Part shown: positions 1-9,005 of the stretch, one piece after another
Numbering within the stretch: the first letter of the stretch is position 1
Layout: every line of letters begins with the position of its first letter
Assembly (NCBI RefSeq): GCF_016597815.1
Contig: NZ_VCHA01000003.1
Location: 310,001 to 374,000, forward strand
Source of the DNA: Marinobacter sp. DY40_1A1
GTDB lineage: Bacteria > Pseudomonadota > Gammaproteobacteria > Pseudomonadales > Oleiphilaceae
Direction of reading: 5' to 3'
DNA: 64,000 bases
Made by a program: the position numbers and the translations under genes
Notes under the pieces: model-generated
Seen by the model: only the letters and a program-made list of their open reading frames with translations
The model's database searches: none
What the model was told of the DNA's origin: nothing

Positions 1-2564
1 TTGCCTTCACTCTCCCGGTCACGCCTCAACAATTCTGCCTGAAGATAGTGCAAGGGATCTGTGTAGGGGTTGCGAACGCGCATGGAGTGAGCAAAAACCG
101 GCTCGTCTTCCAGCAACTTGTCCTGTTCCTTGAGTTCCAGCAAGCGCTGAACGCAGCCCTCAAGACGAGCACCCAGGCTTACCCCGAGCGCTCTGAGCTT
201 ATCGTCGTCCAGCAGAGTTTTCTCATAGTAACTGGCAATGCGCAGATCCGCCTTGGCCAACACCATTTCAAGCATGTCTACATAGGTGCGGAAGAACGGC
301 CAGCCATGCATCATCTCACGCAAGACAGGCAAGCGTCCCTCTTTAGCTGCATCTTCCAACGCCACGTCGCTGCCAAGCCAGCTGGGTAGCATTAGCCGCA
401 TTTGAGTCCAGGCAAAAATCCAGGGAATAGCCCGCAAGCTTTCCACTCCACCGCTGGCTTTACGCCTGGCTGGCCGGCTGCCCAACGCCAGCTTTCCCAA
501 AGCCTGCTCGGGGGTTACCTGGCGGAAATAGGGTACAAAATCCGGGTTCTCCCGAACCACATCCCGATAAGCTTTGAGCGATCGCTCCGTCAACCAGTCC
601 ATGGTGTCTCGCCATGCATCTTCTGGCTCAGGTGGTGGTGCCAGAGTCGCCTCGATAACAGCTGTGGTGTATAGCGTCAGGCTTTGCACCGCAAGCTGGG
701 GAAGGCCGAACTTGAACCGGATCATTTCGCCCTGTTCTGTAATGCGGAAACTGCCATTTACCGAACCGGGAGGCTGGGAAAGAATCGCACGATTGGCTGG
801 TCCACCACCTCGGCCGACAGTTCCCCCCCGACCATGGAACAGAGTCAGGTGCACGCCGTAACGACCTGCCACCTGAGTAAGCTTTTCCTGGGCCTGGTAT
901 TGCGCCCAGGCAGCCATTAGCTGGCCGGCATCCTTGGACGAATCCGAGTAACCAATCATGACCTCCTGACGTCCCTGGCAGTAGTCCCGGTACCAGTCCA
1001 CCTCGTACAAGGCGGCCATGCTTTCAGGCGCACCTTGCAGGTCGTCCAGGGTTTCAAACAAGGGCACAACACGCATGGGGAATTTCATGCCGGATTCACG
1101 AAGCAGCAAGATGACACTCAGAACATCAGACGGCTTGCTGGCCATCGAAATAACGTAGGAGCCCAGCGCTTCCGGCGTTTGCTGTGCAACCACCTCGCAG
1201 GTATCCAAAACCTCACGCACCAGCTCGGAAGGTTCCCAGTTCCGGGGGACCAGCGGGCGACGCCCCTGCAGCTCACGAACCAGAAAGGCCTGTCGGTCTT
1301 TTTCAGGCCATGAAAGGTAATCACCCAAGCCAAGATACTCCACCATTTCCGCAACCGCTTCCGCGTGTCGGGTGGCTTCCTGACGGATATCGAGACGAAT
1401 CAATGGCAAGCCGAACGTATGGGCGCGGCGGATAGTGTCCAGCAAAGCACCTTTGGCTATGTGCTCAAGCCCGCACTCCACCATTGAGCGATAACAAAGT
1501 TCAAGCGGCGCAGTGAGATCTTCATTTTCGAACAATATGCCATTGCTATCGGCAGGCTCTCCGTTGATAGAGGCTTCTGCCCAATCGCGGGTTTTAATCA
1601 GCCGGTCACGAAGCTCCGCCAACACATGACGGTAAGGTTCGCGGGAATCGCCGGCAAGGCCACGCAGCTCATCGTTTGCTTGCCACATGGAAAGCTCAGC
1701 CCGCAGCGATTTGATGTCGCGGAGAAACAGATCGGCAGCCATCCAGCGCCCAAGCAGGAATACCTTTCGGGTTACCTCATGGGTGACGTTCGGATTGCCA
1801 TCGCGGTCGCCACCCATCCAGGATGCAATGCGCACAGGCGTTGCCTGCAATGGCAGCCCTTGGCCCGTTGCGTCCTGAAGCGACGTATCAAGATCGGCAA
1901 GAAACCGGGGCAGAGCTTGCCAAAGGCTGTTTTCGATAACTGCAAACCCCCACTTGGCTTCATCAACTGCCGTAGGGCGCTCATGTCGAATTTCATCTGT
2001 GTGCCAGGCTTCTGCCACAAGCCGGGACAATCGCTCGGTGATGGCATCCTGTTCTGCCGGCAACAGGTCATCGTGATCCAGACGGGCCAAGCATTCCGAC
2101 ATCTCATCGTATTTCATGATCAGTGTGCGGCGTGCGACTTCTGTGGGATGCGCCGTTAGCACAAACTCCACACGCATATCGGCTACACATTTATGCAATG
2201 CTTCGGCCGTCACTCCGCTGGTTTTCAAGCGTTCGAACACGCCTGCCAAAGGCTCAACCATAAGGTCCGACTGGTGCCCGCGCTTGCGACGAATACCATG
2301 ATACTGCTCAGCCAGGTTCGCAAGGTTAAGAAACTGGTTGAAGGCTCTGGTGACCGGTAACAGCTCATCATCGCTTAATTTGCCCAGAAGGCTGACCAGT
2401 CGCTGACCAGAGCCGCTTTCCTGCCGGCGGTCCGATTTGGCAGCAGCCCGGATTTCCTCAATAAGGTCATAACATTCACGGCCGGGGTGTCGCTGTATGC
2501 TCTGCCCCAGCAACTCGCCCAGCATACGGACATTTTCTCGGAGATCAGGGTGTAGCTCGGTCAC
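1..2564 (-). CDS. ppc: Phosphoenolpyruvate carboxylase, 3' end cut by window edge
   Basis: Carboxylates phosphoenolpyruvate with bicarbonate to oxaloacetate, refilling the TCA cycle; cytosolic. The reading frame is open over about 854 codons to the window edge. The last residues in the window include LQAELLRRDRESEG, which matches the LQAELL segment about 40 residues from the C-terminus of the family, so roughly 25-30 residues lie outside. I chose the GTG at 2564 because AAGGA stands just upstream and no in-frame ATG is better placed; the protein begins VTELHPDLRENVRMLGELLG, a normal N-terminus for this enzyme. It stands alone, divergent from the small gene at 2662. Identity is firm from family resemblance. 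Confidence 0.95.
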   Translation of the reverse strand, partial: MTELHPDLRENVRMLGELLGQSIQRHPGRECYDLIEEIRAAAKSDRRQESGSGQRLVSLLGKLSDDELLPVTRAFNQFLNLANLAEQYHGIRRKRGHQSDLMVEPLAGVFERLKTSGVTAEALHKCVADMRVEFVLTAHPTEVARRTLIMKYDEMSECLARLDHDDLLPAEQDAITERLSRLVAEAWHTDEIRHERPTAVDEAKWGFAVIENSLWQALPRFLADLDTSLQDATGQGLPLQATPVRIASWMGGDRDGNPNVTHEVTRKVFLLGRWMAADLFLRDIKSLRAELSMWQANDELRGLAGDSREPYRHVLAELRDRLIKTRDWAEASINGEPADSNGILFENEDLTAPLELCYRSMVECGLEHIAKGALLDTIRRAHTFGLPLIRLDIRQEATRHAEAVAEMVEYLGLGDYLSWPEKDRQAFLVRELQGRRPLVPRNWEPSELVREVLDTCEVVAQQTPEALGSYVISMASKPSDVLSVILLLRESGMKFPMRVVPLFETLDDLQGAPESMAALYEVDWYRDYCQGRQEVMIGYSDSSKDAGQLMAAWAQYQAQEKLTQVAGRYGVHLTLFHGRGGTVGRGGGPANRAILSQPPGSVNGSFRITEQGEMIRFKFGLPQLAVQSLTLYTTAVIEATLAPPPEPEDAWRDTMDWLTERSLKAYRDVVRENPDFVPYFRQVTPEQALGKLALGSRPARRKASGGVESLRAIPWIFAWTQMRLMLPSWLGSDVALEDAAKEGRLPVLREMMHGWPFFRTYVDMLEMVLAKADLRIASYYEKTLLDDDKLRALGVSLGARLEGCVQRLLELKEQDKLLEDEPVFAHSMRVRNPYTDPLHYLQAELLRRDRESEG

Positions 2565-2661
2565 ATTGGCGTCCTTATGGATTGACGGAGACAAAGTAAA
2601 CTAACGATACTAAGGAACGACTGGAAAAGTCTATTGGCGTTTAGATGCCTGAGGAGCGACC

Positions 2662-2895
2662 ATGAAAGTCACAGATCTGCCCAAGCAATGGGAGCAAAAG
2701 AAAGAGCCTGCAGAGCGCACTCATGAATACAGCCTGAGGCTTCCCCTTGGAGACGCTGCAAGAGTTGCAGCTCTGGCCGAGCTTTACCCCGATCGCAACG
2801 AAAGCGACATTCTCAATGACATGGTGGCTGCCGCCTTGGACGAACTGACCAGCCGAAATCCGCTAAAAGAAAAGTTGGGCAAGCATAAGCTGTAG
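2662..2895 (+). CDS. Small conserved protein of unknown function (paralogue of the gene at 2932-3276)
   Basis: A 77-residue soluble protein with GAGGAG before the ATG. I do not recognise a firm function. Its pattern is MK-x-x-DL....W, a stretch of polar residues, then a helix with LYP, then DIL.D.V..ALDEL. The same pattern occurs in the convergent neighbour ending at 2932, so the two are paralogues. The two predicted helices after a short hydrophobic strand could suit a ribbon-helix-helix-like fold, but this is a guess. I recall similar small Pseudomonas proteins carrying the label 'type 1 pili tip component', a name the sequence does not support: there is no signal peptide. Confidence 0.75.
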   Translation: MKVTDLPKQWEQKKEPAERTHEYSLRLPLGDAARVAALAELYPDRNESDILNDMVAAALDELTSRNPLKEKLGKHKL

Positions 2896-2931
2896 GTGTT
2901 TAACTCCAGTTTACCGATGGCGAGCGAGTAA

Positions 2932-3276
2932 TCAGGCTACAGATTCGATCTGGCGAGCCTTCAGGCGCTTGATATGCTTTTGGCTAAGACGCACAAATTC
3001 CGGTGTAAGCCCTTTGTCTTCATACAGTTCAAAGCCATCCTCGTCAAAGGCAACTACCTGATCCCCCTGCACATAGGGGAACTCAGCTTCAATCTCATCA
3101 AGCGCCACCGTTATCAAGTCGCGCAACAAATCCTCAGGCGATTTCAGTGGGTAGAGGGTCGATAAGGCCTCAAGTTGCTGGTGATGATGATCAGACAAAG
3201 CCATAAGGTGGGTATCACGAGTAAGCTTTCGGCTTGCGTGCTTGTCCCAGTATCTGACCAGATCTTTTATTTTCAT
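2932..3276 (-). CDS. Small conserved protein of unknown function with an acidic C-terminal extension
   Basis: About 114 residues from the ATG at 3276, which gives MKIKDLVRYW and lines up with MKVTDLPKQW of the paralogue at 2662. AGGAG lies upstream of this ATG; an in-frame ATG at 3294 is also possible. The first 70 residues share the LYP....DLL.DLI..ALDEIE pattern with the paralogue. The rest, with VVAFDEDGFELYED, is acidic and absent from the shorter copy. No signal peptide or membrane segment is visible. It lies downstream of mazG on the same strand (about 80 bases) and could be co-transcribed. Function unknown. Confidence 0.8.
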   Translation of the reverse strand: MKIKDLVRYWDKHASRKLTRDTHLMALSDHHHQQLEALSTLYPLKSPEDLLRDLITVALDEIEAEFPYVQGDQVVAFDEDGFELYEDKGLTPEFVRLSQKHIKRLKARQIESVA

Positions 3277-3359
3277 CAAACCTGACTCCTGCATCCTGTT
3301 GGTGACACTCAGAGCCCAAACAGCGCTCCTGCTTCAACCAGTGTAGACGAAGCCAAGGA

Positions 3360-4214
3360 TCAGCTCTTCTTTTCCACACCTTTGACTGACTGCCAGATAT
3401 CATCGAGTGCTTCGAGCGTTTCCCCATCAAAGTCGCGGCCTTCTTGAACCAGCGCCTGTTCAATGGCCCTGAACCGTGCCTCAAATTTGTGATTGGTGCG
3501 CCCAATTGCCTGTTCCGGGTTAACCTTCATAAAGCGGGCGAGGTTCACACACACAAACAGCACATCGCCCAGTTCGTCCTCAACGGCGTCGCGCTCACCC
3601 TTCCCGGATTCGGCGGCCTGCCAGGCCTCTTTCAGCTCATCAATCTCTTCATGGAGCTTGTCAAAAACAGGCTCGATATTTGGCCAGTCAAACCCGTGTC
3701 TTGCCGCCCGCTTCTGCAATTTCTCCGCACGCACCATCGCAGGCAGCGCCCGTGCAATGCCATCAAGCCGGCTTGGAGATGGCGCATCCGCTGCGTCTGC
3801 TTTTTGCGCCTGTGCCCGTTCTTCCGCCTTGATACGCTCCCAACTCTCTTTGATCCAGGCTTCGTCCGGCCGGTTATCCGGATCAATACGGCTTTCCAGC
3901 GTACCCTCGGGAAAAACATGAGGGTGTCGCCGAACAAGTTTGCGCACCAGGTTATCGACCACAGAATCAAAATTGAAGCGGCCTTCTTCATCCCCTATCT
4001 GCGAGTAGAAGATCACCTGAAACAGCAGATCACCCAGCTCATCCTTGAGGTTTCCGTAATCCTCCCGCTCAATGGCATCCGCCACTTCGTAGGCCTCTTC
4101 CAGCGTATGGGGCACGATGCTTTTGAACGTTTGTTTTGTATCCCAGGGGCAACCGGTTTCAGGGTCACGCAGCCGGGCCATCAATACTTTCAAATCGTCA
4201 ATGGAGTAAGTCAT
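3360..4214 (-). CDS. mazG: Nucleoside triphosphate pyrophosphohydrolase MazG
   Basis: Hydrolyses NTPs and dNTPs to monophosphates and pyrophosphate; thought to clear damaged nucleotides and, in E. coli, to modulate ppGpp physiology. The 284 residues hold two MazG domains: an N-terminal one with LEEAYEVADAIE followed by KDELGDLLFQV, and a C-terminal one with HEEIDELKEA followed by VEDELGDVLFV. Both carry the paired acidic metal-binding motif. The length is slightly above the E. coli protein because of an Ala/Glu-rich linker between the domains. Its ATG overlaps the relA stop codon by four bases (ATGA), so translation is probably coupled to relA. Confidence 0.96.
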   Translation of the reverse strand: MTYSIDDLKVLMARLRDPETGCPWDTKQTFKSIVPHTLEEAYEVADAIEREDYGNLKDELGDLLFQVIFYSQIGDEEGRFNFDSVVDNLVRKLVRRHPHVFPEGTLESRIDPDNRPDEAWIKESWERIKAEERAQAQKADAADAPSPSRLDGIARALPAMVRAEKLQKRAARHGFDWPNIEPVFDKLHEEIDELKEAWQAAESGKGERDAVEDELGDVLFVCVNLARFMKVNPEQAIGRTNHKFEARFRAIEQALVQEGRDFDGETLEALDDIWQSVKGVEKKS

Positions 4215-6451
4215 GAGCGCTTACGCCTGACGTCAATAATATTGGGCAGGTTACGAATCTGGGCCAGCAACCGCGCCAACTGTTCCAGGCTGGAGATTTC
4301 TACTGTCACAATCATGGTTGCGGTGTTGTCATCCCGGTTCGTCATGGTATGAAGCGCCAGAACATCACTCTTTGACAAGGACAATACCTGGGTAATATCA
4401 CGCAGCAGACCCGACCTGTCGTAGGCTTCGATTTCGATATCCACCGGGTAAACAGAGGCTTGCTGGCCACCCCAACTCACTTCAATAATCCGGTTCGGCT
4501 CGAATTCCTGCAAGTTCAGGAAGGTAAGGCAATCCTGCCGGTGAACCGTTACTCCCCGCCCGACGGTAATGTAGCCACCTATAGCGTCCCCCGGCAGAGG
4601 CTTGCAGCACTTCGCCACCTGGGTTTTCAGCTTGCCTACACCCAGTATGTGAATATCCGATTCGGTATCGTATGGCTTACGGCGCTGGGCAGTCAGCTTC
4701 AGATCAAGCTGTTCCGATTTCGGTTCCAGCATTTGCTGGGCAACATTGGCCACATGCGCCGGCCGCAGGTCGCCTGCACCCACTGCGGCAAACATATCTT
4801 CGGCGTTGTGATAGTTTACTTTTACCGCCACCTGGCCGAAATCCACGTCGTGCAACGACAAGCGCCTGAGCTCGTCTTCAATGATGGCGCGCCCATCGGT
4901 CACGTTACGTTCGCGATTCTGCTGCTTGAACCAGTGAGTAACCTTGGCTCTTGCACGGGACGTTTGGAGATACCCAAGGCTTGGGTTCAGCCAGTCCCGG
5001 CTTGGAGCGGGATTATTCTTGGAGGTGAGCACGAATACCTGCTCCCCGGTTTTCAGCGGGTAGGTCAGCGGCACTATCCGGCTATCTACCCGTGCACCGC
5101 GACAGGCATGGCCTATCTCGGTGTGCACCCGGTAGGCGAAATCCACAGGAGTAGCACCCTGAGGCAAATCAACCACATGCCCATCGGGCGTGAACACGTA
5201 TATCCGGTCTGATACAACGTCCGTTTTAAGATGATCAGCCAGCCCGGAGAGATCGCCCAATTCCTCCTGCCACTCCAGCACCTGGCGAAGCCAGTTGATC
5301 TTGGCTTCATAGCCGGATGCTTTCTGATTTTTATCCGTACCCTTGTAAAGCCAGTGAGCACACACTCCCAACTCAGCATCTTCATGCATGCTGTGGGTGC
5401 GAATCTGAACCTCCATTACCTTGCCATCAGGCCCGATAACCGCCGTGTGCAGAGACTGGTAACCATTTTCCTTGGGGTTGGCCACGTAGTCATCAAATTC
5501 ATTGGGTATGTGGCGCCAGAGTGCATGCACAATCCCAAGTGCCGCATAGCAGTCTTTGACTTCCGGCACCAGTATGCGCACAGCTCTGATGTCGTACACC
5601 TGAGAAAAGTCGATGCCCTTTATGCGCATTTTCCGCCAGATGCTGTAGATATGCTTGGCGCGACCGGAAAGTTCAGCGTTGATACCAGAAGCTTTCAGCT
5701 CAGCCTGAAGCGTGCTGATAACACGGCGAATATACTCCTCGCGATCAAGGCGTTTTTCATCCAGAAGCTTTGCGATTTTCTTGTACGCAGTCTCATGGAG
5801 ATAGCGAAAGGACAGATCTTCCAGCTCCCACTTGATGTGCCCGATACCCAGGCGATGGGCCAGGGGCGCGTAGATATCAAATACTTCCCGAGCCACCCGC
5901 ATGCGCTTTTCTTCCGGCGCATTCTTGACCCCGCGGATAGCACAGGTGCGTTCCGCAAGTTTGATTAACGCCACCCGGACATCATCAATCATGGTGACCA
6001 GCATTTTGCGGACATTGTCCAGCTGGCCCTCACTTTGCCCAAGCACATTGCCTTTAAGCGGATGATGAATCGAGGAGATGGCTGCCATTTGCTGAACACC
6101 GTTGATCAGCATGGCCACTTCGTCACCAAACTCCTTGCGGATAACCTCAAGAGCAACTCGCTCTTCCCGTACTGCCCGGTAGAGAATGGCGGCAACCAGG
6201 CTGGTTTGATCCAAGCGCAGCTCTGCAAGCACCTGAGCCATTTCTATGCCAATGCGAAAGCTGCTGGAACCAGCTGCCCACAGTCGGTCTTCACGGTAGG
6301 CCTGCAGATCTATTTCAGCAGCTTTTTCGCAAGCCCTGCGGAATTGCGCCACATCATCCAGGTGGGTCTGCGATGAAATCTGCTGAACCCAACCATCGAT
6401 ATCAATCTGGCCATCGCCATCCACTGCGTAGTCTTCGCGAACTTTTACCAT
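4211..6451 (-). CDS. relA: GTP pyrophosphokinase RelA, (p)ppGpp synthetase I
   Basis: Ribosome-associated enzyme that makes (p)ppGpp from GTP/GDP and ATP when uncharged tRNA enters the A site. 746 residues in the order pseudo-HD hydrolase region, synthetase domain, TGS domain (VFTPDGHVVDLPQGATPVDF), zinc-finger/helical region with CCKPLPGD, and a C-terminal ACT domain. The synthetase loop contains NEFDDYVANPKENGYQSLHT; the acidic EFDD form is typical of monofunctional RelA rather than SpoT (RxKD). The N-terminal region lacks a clear HD metal site, as is usual for RelA, so a separate SpoT is expected elsewhere. It overlaps mazG by four bases; rlmD lies upstream. Confidence 0.97.
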   Translation of the reverse strand: MVKVREDYAVDGDGQIDIDGWVQQISSQTHLDDVAQFRRACEKAAEIDLQAYREDRLWAAGSSSFRIGIEMAQVLAELRLDQTSLVAAILYRAVREERVALEVIRKEFGDEVAMLINGVQQMAAISSIHHPLKGNVLGQSEGQLDNVRKMLVTMIDDVRVALIKLAERTCAIRGVKNAPEEKRMRVAREVFDIYAPLAHRLGIGHIKWELEDLSFRYLHETAYKKIAKLLDEKRLDREEYIRRVISTLQAELKASGINAELSGRAKHIYSIWRKMRIKGIDFSQVYDIRAVRILVPEVKDCYAALGIVHALWRHIPNEFDDYVANPKENGYQSLHTAVIGPDGKVMEVQIRTHSMHEDAELGVCAHWLYKGTDKNQKASGYEAKINWLRQVLEWQEELGDLSGLADHLKTDVVSDRIYVFTPDGHVVDLPQGATPVDFAYRVHTEIGHACRGARVDSRIVPLTYPLKTGEQVFVLTSKNNPAPSRDWLNPSLGYLQTSRARAKVTHWFKQQNRERNVTDGRAIIEDELRRLSLHDVDFGQVAVKVNYHNAEDMFAAVGAGDLRPAHVANVAQQMLEPKSEQLDLKLTAQRRKPYDTESDIHILGVGKLKTQVAKCCKPLPGDAIGGYITVGRGVTVHRQDCLTFLNLQEFEPNRIIEVSWGGQQASVYPVDIEIEAYDRSGLLRDITQVLSLSKSDVLALHTMTNRDDNTATMIVTVEISSLEQLARLLAQIRNLPNIIDVRRKRS

Positions 6452-6515
6452 ATCTGTTTTGTTATTCCTGGTGGTTCACGCAGCAGTCCTTTGCTGCGCA
6501 CAACAACATTCATTG

Positions 6516-7859
6516 TCAGTCGCGCTCAAACAGCGCAATCGACTCCACATGCGTGGTGTGAGGAAACATATCCATCACTCCAGCACGTACCAACCGGTAC
6601 CCATTTCGGGCCATTACACCCGCATCCCTGGCCAGGGTGGCAGGGTTACAGGACACATACACAATGGTCTTGGCGCCGAATGCGGTCAGGTACTTGCAGA
6701 TTTCTTCTGCCCCCGACCGGGGCGGATCGATCAGGATTTTATCAAACCCCTCCTGCGCCCAGCTCTGGCCGGTAAAATCTCCGTGCAGATCCGCGCCGTG
6801 GAACGCTACGTTCGTAAGCCCGTTCAGTTCCGCATTCTCCCGGCCCCGCACAACCATCGCATCGTCGCCTTCAACGCCAATCACCTGCCCGCCCTTGCGC
6901 GCAAGTGGCAGTGTAAAGTTGCCTAACCCGCAGAACAGATCCAGAACCCGCTCACCTGGCTGCACATCCAGCCACTCCACAGCCCTGTGTACCATGGCCT
7001 TGTTAATATCTGCATTGACTTGGGTAAAGTCCATGGGATGGAACTTCATGGTCAGGTCGAAGGCGTCAAGCCGGTAGCTGAGCCGCTCATCCTGCCGGCC
7101 GGCCGATTCCGGCCAGATGCGATGAACAGTATCCGGCCCTTTCGGCTGCAGATAAATATGCAGTTCGTGCGCCTGACCAAAGGCAATCAGTTTTTCCTGG
7201 TCGCCACTGCTCAGTTCATCCATATTGCGGAAAACCATAGCCGCTGTATCGTCGCCACAGGCAATCTCCACTTGGGGAATGCGGGCATAGGCATCCATGC
7301 TGTGCAGTAACTCGCGCAGCGGAACAATACGCTCCCCAATGCGCGGGTCCAAAACCACACACCGGTCAATATCCGTAAGGAAGCTGTTGCGCTTCTCCCG
7401 GAAACCAACCAATACCGACTCGCGAGCCTTCACATAACGCACACCCATACGCGCCTTGCGCCGATAAGCCAAAGTGCTGTCAGGGCGTAGCGGCTCAATC
7501 CACTCCTCAGGCTCTATACCGCCAAAGTGCGCGAACTGTTCACGCAGTGTGTCTTCCTTGAAGCGGATCTGAGCATCGCTACTCATGTGCTGCAGACTAC
7601 AACCACCGCACAGATCTGCGAACTCGCATGGAGGTGTTTGGCGGTCCGGTGCAGACTCCAGCACCTCAAGGGTACGCAGCTCATCAAATTTGCTGCGGCT
7701 GGACACCACTTTGGCCATCACCGTTTCACCGGGCAAGGCACCATCGACAAACAGGATTTTTCCGTCCTGACGAGCTATGCCGCGGCCATCATGGCTTAGC
7801 TTGTCCACTTCACAGCGTACGGGTTCCGTAGGAAGTGCCTTCCTGCGTCGTCTGCTCAT
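6516..7859 (-). CDS. rlmD: 23S rRNA (uracil-1939-C5)-methyltransferase RlmD
   Basis: Transfers a methyl group from SAM to U1939 of 23S rRNA. The 447 residues begin with a basic tail and a TRAM domain, then an iron-sulfur cluster site [10 protein letters not shown] (with a further cysteine near residue 164), the SAM-binding motif [16 protein letters not shown], the DPPRSG motif and the nucleophile in [10 protein letters not shown]. These features distinguish RlmD (RumA) from RlmC and TrmA. It lies between cysM and relA on the same strand, with a gap of about 60 bases to relA and 30 to cysM. Confidence 0.95.
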   Translation of the reverse strand: MSRRRRKALPTEPVRCEVDKLSHDGRGIARQDGKILFVDGALPGETVMAKVVSSRSKFDELRTLEVLESAPDRQTPPCEFADLCGGCSLQHMSSDAQIRFKEDTLREQFAHFGGIEPEEWIEPLRPDSTLAYRRKARMGVRYVKARESVLVGFREKRNSFLTDIDRCVVLDPRIGERIVPLRELLHSMDAYARIPQVEIACGDDTAAMVFRNMDELSSGDQEKLIAFGQAHELHIYLQPKGPDTVHRIWPESAGRQDERLSYRLDAFDLTMKFHPMDFTQVNADINKAMVHRAVEWLDVQPGERVLDLFCGLGNFTLPLARKGGQVIGVEGDDAMVVRGRENAELNGLTNVAFHGADLHGDFTGQSWAQEGFDKILIDPPRSGAEEICKYLTAFGAKTIVYVSCNPATLARDAGVMARNGYRLVRAGVMDMFPHTTHVESIALFERD

Positions 7860-7889
7860 AATCTGTTCTCTTGGTGTCGTCAGTCAGGT

Positions 7890-8783
7890 TCAGGTGTTTG
7901 GAAACACACCCGTGGATAAATAGCGGTCGCCGCGGTCACAGATAATGGCTACGATAATGGCGTTTTCAACCTGGGCAGACAGTCGAAGTGCAGCGGCAAC
8001 TGAGCCGCCGGATGATACGCCACAGAAAATCCCTTCTCGCTCAGCAAGCGCACGCATGGTGTCCTCGGCTTCTTGCTGGCCAATATCGAGTACCTGATCC
8101 ACCCGGGCAGCATCGTATATGCTGGGCAGGTAAGCTTCAGGCCAGCGGCGGATTCCCGGTATGGAAGCACCCTCTTTTGGCTGCAGGCCAATGATGCTGA
8201 TATCCGGGTTGCGCTCTTTCAGGTAACGGGACACGCCCATAATAGTACCGGTGGTACCCATGGAACTGACAAAGTGCGTTACCCGCCCCGCCGTCTGCTC
8301 CCAGATTTCAGGGCCTGTGGTGCGGTAATGCGACAGTGGGTTGTCCTGGTTACTGAACTGATCCAGCACCTTGCCTTTGCCTTCCGCCTGCATTTTCAAA
8401 GCCATGTCTCTGGCCACTTCCATACCTTCTTTCTGGCTCACGGTAATGATCCGGGCGCCGTAGGCTCTCATGGATGCACGGCGCTCTTCGCTCATGTTGG
8501 CCGGCATAATAAGTATCAGCCGGTAACCTTTGATGGCGGCTGCCATTGCCAGAGCAATACCGGTATTACCGCTGGTCGCCTCAATCAGCGTATCCCCGGG
8601 CTGAATCTCACCGCGACGCTCCGCTTCCTGAATCATTCCCAGAGCAGGTCGGTCTTTTACAGAGCCCGCCGGGTTATTGCCTTCCAGCTTTGCCAGAATT
8701 ACATTGCTGGTCTCGCCAGGAAGACGCTGCAATCGAACCAGAGGCGTATGCCCGACATAATCTTCAACTGTTGGAAAATGCAT
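7890..8783 (-). CDS. cysM: Cysteine synthase B
   Basis: PLP enzyme forming L-cysteine from O-acetylserine and sulfide; the B isozyme can also use thiosulfate. Visible motifs are EGNNPAGSVKDRPA with the PLP lysine, EATSGNTGIALAMAAA for phosphate/substrate binding, and GTTGTIMGVSRYLKE. The form EGNNPAGSVKDR fits CysM rather than CysK. I place the start at 8783 (MHFPTVEDYVGHTPLVRLQ), which matches the family length and has AGGG upstream; an ATG at 8816 adding eleven residues also has an AAGG. It is divergent from the small ORF and barA/gacS, as expected from Pseudomonas gene order. Confidence 0.94.
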   Translation of the reverse strand: MHFPTVEDYVGHTPLVRLQRLPGETSNVILAKLEGNNPAGSVKDRPALGMIQEAERRGEIQPGDTLIEATSGNTGIALAMAAAIKGYRLILIMPANMSEERRASMRAYGARIITVSQKEGMEVARDMALKMQAEGKGKVLDQFSNQDNPLSHYRTTGPEIWEQTAGRVTHFVSSMGTTGTIMGVSRYLKERNPDISIIGLQPKEGASIPGIRRWPEAYLPSIYDAARVDQVLDIGQQEAEDTMRALAEREGIFCGVSSGGSVAAALRLSAQVENAIIVAIICDRGDRYLSTGVFPNT

Positions 8784-8879
8784 ATGAGAACCCTGTGGTA
8801 CACTTTTGCGTGGCATGATACGCCTTATGGCCCCGGTCGCCCAATACAGCTTCTCGCTAAAACCATGACTGGAGGCTAT

Positions 8880-8972
8880 ATGAGCAACGTATTTTTCGGC
8901 TCCGCCGGCTTGGATACTCAGAACATCCGCGCCCGGATGACCTACTATTACAAGGACGTAACCCGCCCATAA
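8880..8972 (+). CDS. Possible 30-residue small protein upstream of barA/gacS
   Basis: A short ORF starting MSNVFFGSAGLDTQ and ending DVTRP. GGAGG lies five bases before the ATG, one of the best ribosome binding sites in the window. An upstream in-frame ATG at 8865 would place GGAGG inside the coding part and is less likely. It sits in the cysM/barA intergenic region and ends 33 bases before the kinase start, which has its own AGGA, so it could be a leader ORF of the kinase message or an independent small protein. No signal peptide or hydrophobic helix is visible. I know no family for it; translation is inferred only from the ribosome binding site and intact frame. Confidence 0.45.
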   Translation: MSNVFFGSAGLDTQNIRARMTYYYKDVTRP

Positions 8973-9005
8973 AGGTGGCGTTAAGTTATTTTTCAGGAAT
9001 TTCGT

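Noticed and set aside
3444..4352. A long open frame on the plus strand, antisense to mazG and the end of relA
   Set aside because: No ribosome binding site and no recognisable family; mazG and relA explain this stretch fully. A shadow of their codon bias.
4211..6451. RelA hydrolase domain lacking HD residues as a defect
   Set aside because: Normal for monofunctional RelA.
8073..8972. A 299-codon plus-strand frame running through cysM
   Set aside because: Antisense shadow of cysM; only its last 30 codons, with their own ribosome binding site, merit attention.
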